Source: an uncultured Acidimicrobiales bacterium
GTDB lineage: Bacteria; Actinomycetota; Acidimicrobiia; Acidimicrobiales; SZUA-35
Direction of reading: 5' to 3'
Assembly: GCA_937922785.1 (NCBI GenBank)
Contig: CALAJQ010000017.1
Coordinates: 109,248 to 173,247, forward strand
DNA length: 64,000 nt
Part shown: positions 58,015 through 64,000 of the stretch, in pieces
Position numbering within the stretch: the stretch's first letter is position 1
How the letters are laid out: each line of letters opens with the position of its first letter
The notes under the pieces: generated by a model
The model's database searches: none
What the model was told of the DNA's origin: nothing
Seen by the model: the letters and a program-made list of their open reading frames with translations, nothing else
Made by a program: the position numbers and the translations under genes

Positions 58015-59040
58015 ATGAAACTAGGACTCATGACCGGCTACTGGGGCTCAGGGCCACCACAAGGAGCCACTGAAGCCATCGCGGCCGCTGACGAACTTGG
58101 TTGGGACTCGATTTGGACTGCCGAAGCCTATGGTTCGGATGCCTTGACCCCGTTGGCTTGGTGGGGCGCCTCAACACAGAACGTAGACATCGGCACCGCG
58201 ATCATGCAGATGGCGGCACGCACGCCGACTGCTGCGGCCATGGCGGCCATCTCACTTGATCATCTAAGCGGCGGTCGCTTTCGGCTTGGACTTGGAGTTT
58301 CGGGGCCCCAGGTTGTTGAAGGCTGGTATGGCCAGCCTTACCCAAAACCGTTGGCCCGCACTCGCGAGTACATCGATATCGTCCGCCAGGTCTTCGAGCG
58401 TCAAGCTCCTGTCAGTCTTGATGGAAAGCACTACTCGTTACCATTTGACGGCGGCATGGGCTTAGGTAAAGCCCTTAAACCAACAGTGCACCCACTGCGA
58501 TCAGACTTACCGATCTATTTGGCGGCAGAGGGGCCCAAGAATGTGGAGCTTGCTGCAGAGATCTGCGACGGTTGGCTACCGCTGTACTTCGGGCCAAAGA
58601 GCGACGAGTTCTATCGCGAGGCTCTTCAGCGTGGGTTCGACAAGAGCGGACGGCACTCTTTCGACTCATTCGAGGTTGCGTGTCCCGTGCCAGTAGTGCC
58701 TAACGATGACGTCGAGGCTGCGGCCAATGTCGTGAGGGGATCGCTTGCTCTATATGTGGGCGGGATGGGGGCCAAAGGGGCCAACTTCCACTTTGACGTG
58801 TTAGCCCGATTGGGCTGGGAGTCTGAGTGTCACACCATCCAGGAGTTGTACCTCGCTGGCCGCAAGAAAGAGGCTATGGAGGCAATCCCGTTGGAGATGG
58901 TGGAAGACATTGCTTTGGTCGGGCCACCGGACAAGATCAAGGAGGAGATCCCGCGTTGGGACGCAACGTGCATCACAACGATGCTTGTATCCGGCAGCGC
59001 CGACCTAGTACGTCAGATCGACGGTTGGGTTAACGGGTAA
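58015..59040 (+). CDS. LLM-class flavin oxidoreductase, F420-dependent type
   Basis: 341 residues, RBS GGAAAG. Bacterial luciferase-like barrel: GLMTGYWGSGPPQGATEAIA, GWDSIWTAEAYGSDALTPLAW, FRLGLGVSGPQVVEGWYG, PIYLAAEGPKNVELAAEICD. This N-terminal pattern (GYWGSGPP..E...WTAEAYGSDA) is that of actinobacterial F420-dependent oxidoreductases. Cofactor and substrate are inferred from the family. Confidence 0.85.
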   Translation: MKLGLMTGYWGSGPPQGATEAIAAADELGWDSIWTAEAYGSDALTPLAWWGASTQNVDIGTAIMQMAARTPTAAAMAAISLDHLSGGRFRLGLGVSGPQVVEGWYGQPYPKPLARTREYIDIVRQVFERQAPVSLDGKHYSLPFDGGMGLGKALKPTVHPLRSDLPIYLAAEGPKNVELAAEICDGWLPLYFGPKSDEFYREALQRGFDKSGRHSFDSFEVACPVPVVPNDDVEAAANVVRGSLALYVGGMGAKGANFHFDVLARLGWESECHTIQELYLAGRKKEAMEAIPLEMVEDIALVGPPDKIKEEIPRWDATCITTMLVSGSADLVRQIDGWVNG

Positions 59041-59051
59041 CCCCGACGCTC

Positions 59052-59465
59052 CTAGTCGTGGTCGTGGCCTTCGTGATCGTGATCGTGGCCCTCGTGGTCG
59101 TGCTCAGCATGCTCGGCGATCTTGGCCCGAACCTCGTCCATGTCTAGCGCCTTAGCCTGACCCAGCAGGTCATCAAGCGCATGTCCGGGAATTGCTCCGG
59201 GTTCTGCGAAGATCTGGATTCCGTCACGGAAGATCATCAAGGTAGGCATCGCTCGGATGCCGAGAGCCTGGGAGAGTTCCTGCTGGTCTTCGGTGTCGAC
59301 CTTGGTGAAGGCCACGTCGGTGTGCCGGGTGGCTGCTTCTTCATAGACGGGGGCAAAAGACTTGCACGGGCCACACCAGTCAGCCCAGAAGTCGATGATT
59401 ACTGTGTCATTCTTCGAAACTGTGTCTTCGAAAGTGTCTTTGGTTAGTACTACTACTTCGCTCAT
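59052..59465 (-). CDS. Thioredoxin with a His/Asp-rich tail
   Basis: 137 residues. A normal thioredoxin domain with WCGPC (C31, C34), VDTEDQQELSQALGIRAMPT (cis-Pro) and the usual length to about residue 105. The last 20 residues consist of HDHEGHDHD repeats with eight histidines, resembling metal-binding tails of zinc, nickel or copper proteins. Convergent with the LLM gene, 11 nt apart. Confidence 0.88.
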   Translation of the reverse strand: MSEVVVLTKDTFEDTVSKNDTVIIDFWADWCGPCKSFAPVYEEAATRHTDVAFTKVDTEDQQELSQALGIRAMPTLMIFRDGIQIFAEPGAIPGHALDDLLGQAKALDMDEVRAKIAEHAEHDHEGHDHDHEGHDHD

Positions 59466-59524
59466 GGTTATCTAAACGTACAAGCACCCCAACCTATTCC
59501 GAACTGACCTGGGAACCAGCCGGG

Positions 59525-59576
59525 TTTGGCTGGGTACACCGCCAGAACCGCACGCTTTGGCTGGGTACACCGCCAG
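59525..59576. repeat. 21-nt direct repeat, period 31
   Basis: A 21-mer starting TTTGGCTGGGTACACC occurs at 59525-59545 and 59556-59576, without mismatch, in the 118 bp between thioredoxin and the PPOX-type gene. Confidence 0.9.
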
Positions 59577-59583
59577 TTGGGGG

Positions 59584-59925
59584 TTAGGCGTGGCGATGCA
59601 AGACTGCTCCGAGCACCTTGATTGTCGCTATGCCCTCATCAACGATCGCGCTTCCATCGGCGATTAGTGAGTATCCGCCGTCCTCTTGGGGTGGCCACAG
59701 CAAAGTCACCAGAGGGTTGGCTTCGATGTTTCTTGCCGCTGTCTTGCCGACATCGCATGTGGCTTTAACATCGGAAGAGCCGCCACCAGCAGTCCCCAAT
59801 CCGCCGAACTCATAACGGACATGCATTGCATGAGGACCGCCTGAAGCGTCACCGGATAGCAAGAATCCGGGGCCGTACTTAGCAGCAGTTGTGGGTAGGT
59901 CTGTTAGCTCTACTTTGAGACTCAT
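59584..59925 (-). CDS. Pyridoxamine 5'-phosphate oxidase-fold (split-barrel flavin) protein
   Basis: 113 residues. Split-barrel pattern: GFLLSGDASGGPHAMHVRYE, CDVGKTAARNIEANPLVTLL, YSLIADGSAIV, ending HRHA. Small stand-alone FMN, F420 or heme binders have this layout. Starts immediately after the stop of the cystathionine gamma-synthase-type gene (no gap), so translation is coupled. Confidence 0.78.
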   Translation of the reverse strand: MSLKVELTDLPTTAAKYGPGFLLSGDASGGPHAMHVRYEFGGLGTAGGGSSDVKATCDVGKTAARNIEANPLVTLLWPPQEDGGYSLIADGSAIVDEGIATIKVLGAVLHRHA

Positions 59926-61041
59926 CTACATTCCTTTGGTTGCATCGATGGCTTGACTGATGTCGTCCCAGATGTCTTCAACGTTTTCGCAGCCCACGCT
60001 GAAACGGATTAGCGATGGAGGAATCTCTTCTTGGCCTGGAATTACGGCCCGGCGTTCCATGGTTGATTCAACACCGCCAAGGCTCGTGGCGTGGAAGATC
60101 ATCTTCAGATTGTCACATAACGCTCCAGCTCGTTCGCCGGGGCCGACAGGGTCAAAGCTCATCATTGCGCCGAACCCCGTCATGAAGGTCTTCGCCACAG
60201 CGTGAGTCGGGTGGGACTCAAGACCCGGGTAGCGGACAGAGACAATTTCAGGGTGTTCAAGAAGTCGTTCGGCCAGGATTTGAGCACTGGTCTGAGCGTG
60301 ATTCACACGCAGACTCATCGTGCGAGCACCGCGCAAGGTAAGGAATGATTCCAGCGCTCCGATTGAGCCGCCAGTGATGGTTCGCCGAGCCCTGAACTCT
60401 TCAAGAAGATCGGGGTCCCTGGCAACTAGAGAGCCAGACAACAGATCCGAATGGCCGCCGATGAACTTTGTTGCCGAATGCATGACCACGTCGGCTCCCA
60501 GAGCTAGCGGTTGCTGGAGCAGGGGAGTAGCGAAGGTCGAATCCACCGCAACCAGGGTGTCAGGCGATCTTGGTGCTCCACAGATGGTGGGTAGATCGGC
60601 CACAGTCATTAGAGGGTTCGCTGGGCTTTCCAACCAGAGGAGGTCAGCATTCTCTAGCGCAGATACCCAGCCCGCCGTGTCGGCCAGGTCCAATCGGATC
60701 ACCTTCCACCGGTTCAGGGTCTCGCCTTCAATAGCAATGTGTTTGACGCCGTGGTAGGGGTCCAAAGGGATGGCAATCGTGCCGCCAAAGGGCACTCGGT
60801 GCAGCACCGCAGTAGCCGCGGCCATTCCGGAGGAGAATACCAAAGCCTCGCCGCCGTCGAGGGGTCCCAACAACGCCTCCAGGGCCTCAGTTGAAGATGT
60901 TCCGTGGGCCCGGGCATAGGATCGCCCGTCCGGATCACTCGATTCAAGCAAGAAGTTCGACGAAGGAACAATCGGCACGTTGAGCGGTGCCCCGACCGTT
61001 CGGTCACGTCCACCAGAAATCAGCCAAGAAGAAGTCTGCAT
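59926..61041 (-). CDS. Cystathionine gamma-synthase/lyase family PLP enzyme
   Basis: 371 residues. Cys/Met-metabolism PLP fold: SSGMAAATAVLHRVPFGGTI, DLLWLESPANPLMTV, DSTFATPLLQQPLALGADVV, the PLP lysine in HSATKFIGGHSDLLSGS. Synthase and lyase cannot be separated by eye. Upstream region contains two 21-nt direct repeats and a 10-bp inverted repeat, suggesting a regulated promoter. Confidence 0.85.
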   Translation of the reverse strand: MQTSSWLISGGRDRTVGAPLNVPIVPSSNFLLESSDPDGRSYARAHGTSSTEALEALLGPLDGGEALVFSSGMAAATAVLHRVPFGGTIAIPLDPYHGVKHIAIEGETLNRWKVIRLDLADTAGWVSALENADLLWLESPANPLMTVADLPTICGAPRSPDTLVAVDSTFATPLLQQPLALGADVVMHSATKFIGGHSDLLSGSLVARDPDLLEEFRARRTITGGSIGALESFLTLRGARTMSLRVNHAQTSAQILAERLLEHPEIVSVRYPGLESHPTHAVAKTFMTGFGAMMSFDPVGPGERAGALCDNLKMIFHATSLGGVESTMERRAVIPGQEEIPPSLIRFSVGCENVEDIWDDISQAIDATKGM

Positions 61042-61061
61042 ATCTCACCGACCCTACGGTT

Positions 61062-61125
61062 CAAATGTCTGCTGTAGGTGACAATCTGCCCAAATGTCAG
61101 CTGTAAGTGACGCTAATTGTCACCT
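61062..61125. promoter_or_regulatory. Direct and inverted repeats upstream of the PLP enzyme gene
   Basis: CAAATGTC-x-GCTGTA-x-GTGAC occurs at 61062-61082 and 61091-61111 (two mismatches); AGGTGACAAT (61076-61085) is repeated in inverted form as ATTGTCACCT (61116-61125). Probable operator cluster for the minus-strand gene starting at 61041. Confidence 0.5.
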
Positions 61126-61154
61126 GGGGCAGAAATTTGGGGAAGCGGGGACGC

Positions 61155-61189
61155 GAAAGCGACCGGGGCTTTGGGCCCCGGCCGCTTTC
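61155..61189 (-). terminator. Strong hairpin after the betaine-binding protein gene
   Basis: 15-position stem with one mismatch (61155-61169 with 61175-61189), GC-rich core CCGGGGC/GCCCCGG, 5-nt loop, 32 nt after the stop. No long T-run follows, but position and strength fit a terminator. Confidence 0.6.
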
Positions 61190-61221
61190 AACTAATTATG
61201 AAGCTAGTGCTTCAGGCTTTA

Positions 61222-62403
61222 TCAGCCAGAGTGACGTGCTGCGTCTAGCCACTCGTCAACTGAATCGCGGTTGGAAGCGATCCACTCGGCGGCCATTGCC
61301 TTTACGTCATCTTCGGTGTTCTCGCCGTTGTTGTAACGAACGCTGTAGTTAACAGCATCGATAACACTGATCTTGGCTAGTGAGAACAGAGTCTCGGCTG
61401 ATGGGTTAGCTGCAAGGAAGTCGTTGTTAGCGGTTACCTGGATGTCAGCTGATTCCCAGCCAGTCCAGCACTCGGCTTCGGTGCAAGTGTCGCCCAAGTT
61501 GGCAGGTCCAGCTGCAACGAAGTTCCAGCCTTCCTGGCAAGGGTCAACTGCATCACATACAAAGTCGCCTGAGCCGAGGCTCAGCCACATTACGTTGTCG
61601 CCTGGAATTAGCTGAGCTAGGTAGCCAGATGGGCTCCAGGTGTACTGGATAGCTGGGAGGCCGTCGTTCACTCGTGCGAGAGTGTCGGCGATCATTCCGT
61701 CATAGCCAGCCTTGGTCTGCTCTAGGTTGGTCCAACCGTTGCGGTCGATGATTGCCTGCGCAATATCGTCACAGGTCCAGTCTTCGGGGCAACCGTTAAC
61801 GTTTGCCAAGCCGTTGCCGTCGGTGTCGAACAGCGCAACTAGGTCAGGATCGTTGTTGATCTGCTCTAGTGAAACGATGTTGTTCTCTTCAACAACTGAC
61901 TTGGTGATAACAAAGCCCTCAAGACCAGATGCTGGCATCATTTCGCCAATAACTGTCAGGTGGTCTCCAACCTTTGATCCGTCAGTTAGCTCTGCTTCGA
62001 ACCAGCTCAAGTGACCTGGCATCCAGCTGTTCGCCCAGAAGTCGAGCTCGCCAGTAGCCATAGCTACGTAGCCGTTTCCTGGAGGGAACTCGTTCTGTGC
62101 TGGGTCAGTAACTTCATAGCCAAGCTCTTCGAGCATTGCTGAGAAGATTGCGCCCTGCATGTAACCGGTTGACCAGTTAGCGCGAGCCGAAGTAACAGAA
62201 ACACCTTCTCCAGGTGTCATGTTTACATCTTCCATGGCGTCATCGTCTTCCATGGAGCCATCATCATCTTCCATGGAGTCGTCTTCCATGGCTTCAGTTG
62301 TCTCTGGCGCTGCTGCTGGTTCTTCTTCTCCGGAACCGCACGCTGCGGCAATCAGAGAAAACGAAGCAAGCAGAGCGAAGAGTAGTTTGAATTTATTCTT
62401 CAT
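61222..62403 (-). CDS. Glycine betaine/proline-type substrate-binding lipoprotein
   Basis: 393 residues. Lipobox LIAAAC (C22), followed by an acidic linker of repeated MEDD units (to about residue 62), then an OpuAC/ProX-type domain (ARANWSTGYMQGAIFSAMLE; ELDFWANSWMPGHLSWFEAE, with the tryptophans of the cationic ligand box). Binds betaines or related compounds such as DMSP. RBS on the minus strand is AAGGAA. Downstream of the permease gene in the same operon. Confidence 0.87.
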   Translation of the reverse strand: MKNKFKLLFALLASFSLIAAACGSGEEEPAAAPETTEAMEDDSMEDDDGSMEDDDAMEDVNMTPGEGVSVTSARANWSTGYMQGAIFSAMLEELGYEVTDPAQNEFPPGNGYVAMATGELDFWANSWMPGHLSWFEAELTDGSKVGDHLTVIGEMMPASGLEGFVITKSVVEENNIVSLEQINNDPDLVALFDTDGNGLANVNGCPEDWTCDDIAQAIIDRNGWTNLEQTKAGYDGMIADTLARVNDGLPAIQYTWSPSGYLAQLIPGDNVMWLSLGSGDFVCDAVDPCQEGWNFVAAGPANLGDTCTEAECWTGWESADIQVTANNDFLAANPSAETLFSLAKISVIDAVNYSVRYNNGENTEDDVKAMAAEWIASNRDSVDEWLDAARHSG

Positions 62404-62515
62404 TTCCTTGTTTCTCCCCTATAGGTGATTTGGGTAACGCGGTGGCGATCTTCGCCGCCCTTAAATTTGCCCGCGACCCACAGACATAGTAGGTCACAGA
62501 CTCTTGGAACATGGA

Positions 62516-64000
62516 TCAGTGAGTGAGAACTCCTTGATCCTGTTCTAGATCTATTTCAACGCCCGCAATCTCGGCTTCGATGATCTCCTCAAGGAGATCC
62601 TCATATACCTTGCGCCGTCTAAATTCTCCGATTAGGCCTCTGGAAGCTGCCAGCAGGAAGAACCCGCCGACAAAGGCTAGGAATGCCCCAGCGCCAGAGA
62701 AGAACCTTCGGTCGGCCGCTCGCATGATCGATACGACCCAGCCAGTTGTGAGCGCCATCGTCGCAAATCCCGCAGCGGCGGAGACCGTCGACCAGACCCA
62801 CTGTTTACGCTGGCTGGTTACGCCCACTCCAGCAGCAGGAATTAGTGCAGCGGCACCCAGTGCGATGAACCCAAGGGTGATCCAGCCAAGACCGGCGCCT
62901 TCGTCGGTCTTGCCGTCAAGCACGATTAGTTCGGACTTCACCGCAGAGTTGTTGAGCCTCTGGATGGTCTGAGCCGCTACAGCCTCTGATAGATCGCCAT
63001 TCTCGACATCGATTAGGACTTGGTCCAGTTCAGCTTGTAGTTCAGCTGAGATGATCGTGTTAGCCCGCTTGTCGAATGTCCATCCGGAGAAGATGGCGAT
63101 TACGGCCAGACCGACTGCGGCGGCACCGCCTACCAACCGGCCGATTGAAACACCGTCGGCAAGTGGACGCAGTGGGCTGTATGGGGCGTGGGCGAGCCAG
63201 TAGCTCGCTCCTGCCAGAGCGATTAGCGCACCGATTACTGCAACCAATGCGCCGGGACCACGAACATAGTCAGTAGCAAATTCCGACGGTGCAGCGAGGA
63301 AGTAGCCAAGAGCTGCTCCCATGGCGCCCGCTGCAGCAAACATTGCCCCATCGGGAGCCAACCAGCGAAGGCCGCGGCCCGGAGTCAAGAACGACTTAGC
63401 TGCGGCTGCGATTACGAAGATGCCCGCCGCAAAGACGATGTAGCCGAACCAAGAGCCACCAGAGGCGGCGAAGCCATTGAACGACTGACCGGAAAGGTTG
63501 GCTGCGTCGCCTGTGGCGTTCTGGTCAACCGTTCGGGCGTAGCCGCTGATGACTCCAGCTTCTGAACCCCAAGTCATGAAGACCGATGCAATTGCCACAA
63601 CTGCTCCAGCGGCGGCGGCGGCCATTCCAACCTTTTCACCGGAGTGAATTGGTGCGTAGTCGCCACGGTCCTTAGCAGCCTGTGCCTCACGAGCGGCCAG
63701 CGCCTGAGTCTCGACTTCATCAAGAAGGGTTTCAGGATCGGACCGGTGAGCCCAAGCTTGCTGAATGCGAGTGAAGAGCGATCCACCGTCACCAGCTTCA
63801 GGCTGTGAGATGCGGTCGAGCACTACTGCTACCAAGAACAATGCAAGGCCAGCTGAGGCAGCAAGCGCAACGTCGAGGTTTGATACCGCGCGGAACACTA
63901 GAAGTCCAAGTCCGCCGGCGCCCATGATGGCTGCGATGCCGATCATGGAGATTGAAAGAAGCAGTGTTTGGTTGAGCCCGGTCATGATGGCAGGGCGAGC
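62516..64000 (-). CDS. Betaine-type ABC permease with long C-terminal membrane extension (5' end outside window)
   Basis: The frame is open to the window edge: upstream of the internal ATG at 63985 it continues as ARPAI, so the real start lies beyond 64000. The first 65 visible residues (MTGLNQTLLLSISMIGIAAI, GAGGLG, VVLDRISQ) are the C-terminal end of a ProW/OpuAB permease. About 430 further residues follow in the same frame, with roughly eight hydrophobic segments, SFNGFAASGGSWFGYIVFA and a charged tail (DLLEEIIEAEIAGVEIDLEQ). This extension is not part of the normal permease; its role is unknown. Confidence 0.8.
   Translation of the reverse strand, partial: ARPAIMTGLNQTLLLSISMIGIAAIMGAGGLGLLVFRAVSNLDVALAASAGLALFLVAVVLDRISQPEAGDGGSLFTRIQQAWAHRSDPETLLDEVETQALAAREAQAAKDRGDYAPIHSGEKVGMAAAAAGAVVAIASVFMTWGSEAGVISGYARTVDQNATGDAANLSGQSFNGFAASGGSWFGYIVFAAGIFVIAAAAKSFLTPGRGLRWLAPDGAMFAAAGAMGAALGYFLAAPSEFATDYVRGPGALVAVIGALIALAGASYWLAHAPYSPLRPLADGVSIGRLVGGAAAVGLAVIAIFSGWTFDKRANTIISAELQAELDQVLIDVENGDLSEAVAAQTIQRLNNSAVKSELIVLDGKTDEGAGLGWITLGFIALGAAALIPAAGVGVTSQRKQWVWSTVSAAAGFATMALTTGWVVSIMRAADRRFFSGAGAFLAFVGGFFLLAASRGLIGEFRRRKVYEDLLEEIIEAEIAGVEIDLEQDQGVLTH

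Noticed and set aside
61042..61221. SAM riboswitch before the methionine-type PLP gene
   Set aside because: No conserved SAM-I or SAM-II core could be found; the region is explained by direct and inverted repeats.

Overview
The window reads as a chromosomal segment of a free-living, probably marine actinobacterium, most likely of the Acidimicrobiia type. This is inferred from gene content, not from a marker gene. Pointers are two mycothiol-type enzymes (a maleylpyruvate-isomerase-like protein and an Rv2466c-like DsbA protein), an F420-type LLM oxidoreductase, a DUF2797 protein, a DMSP demethylase (dmdA), an alkyl sulfatase, and substrate-binding lipoproteins whose signal peptides are followed by acidic TTEA/MEDD linkers. 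Genes are dense, with many GTG/TTG starts and 4-nt ATGA/GTGA overlaps. No rRNA, tRNA, CRISPR array, insertion sequence or phage gene was seen.

Layout. 1-6.7 kb, mostly minus strand: a truncated PEP-utilising-type protein, an HD-GYP phosphodiesterase, soxR, surE, a PaaG-like crotonase, a DedA protein, a gamma-glutamylcyclotransferase-like protein (plus strand) and an alpha/beta hydrolase. 6.8-21.6 kb, all plus strand: a coherent catabolic locus with a LacI regulator, a catabolic-type HisD dehydrogenase, an SDR, a bicupin, a complete sugar-type ABC importer, five SnoaL/NTF2-like proteins (four closely related, three of these double-domain) and a MetE-C-like methyltransferase. Two LacI-type palindromes (6766 and 7825) mark its promoters. 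This is the best candidate for an undescribed pathway. 21.6-24.7 kb: a PAP2-type membrane protein and two proteins of unknown function. 24.7-29.9 kb: a cbiMQO-type Co/Ni importer and a divergent Fur-family gene around a 23-bp perfect palindrome, then an MFS protein and an acyl-CoA dehydrogenase.

30.0-33.1 kb: btuFCD behind a compact cobalamin riboswitch. 33.1-35.6 kb: a short alkyl sulfatase and dmdA. 35.6-43.1 kb, minus strand: SRPBCC/ArsR/DUF899, a sugar-acid dehydratase-like enolase, monomeric isocitrate dehydrogenase, an HpaI-type aldolase and the mycothiol pair. 43.2-50.7 kb: DUF2797, a CBS-less IMP dehydrogenase-like protein, MFS, M20 amidohydrolase, thiolase, an Asp/Glu-racemase-type protein and a PhyH oxygenase. 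50.8-57.9 kb: a three-subunit molybdenum hydroxylase with an MFS protein, then a DMFase-like protein and an Asp-nucleophile hydrolase. 58.0-64.0 kb: an LLM oxidoreductase, thioredoxin with a His-rich tail, a PPOX-type protein, a cystathionine gamma-synthase-type enzyme, and a betaine-type ABC system whose permease carries a long extra membrane domain and runs off the window.

The common theme is scavenging of small organic solutes: DMSP, betaines, sulfate esters, sugar acids, B12 and metals. A separate pattern is the repeated appearance of short tandem duplications with a period of 15-17 nt, usually exactly at gene boundaries.
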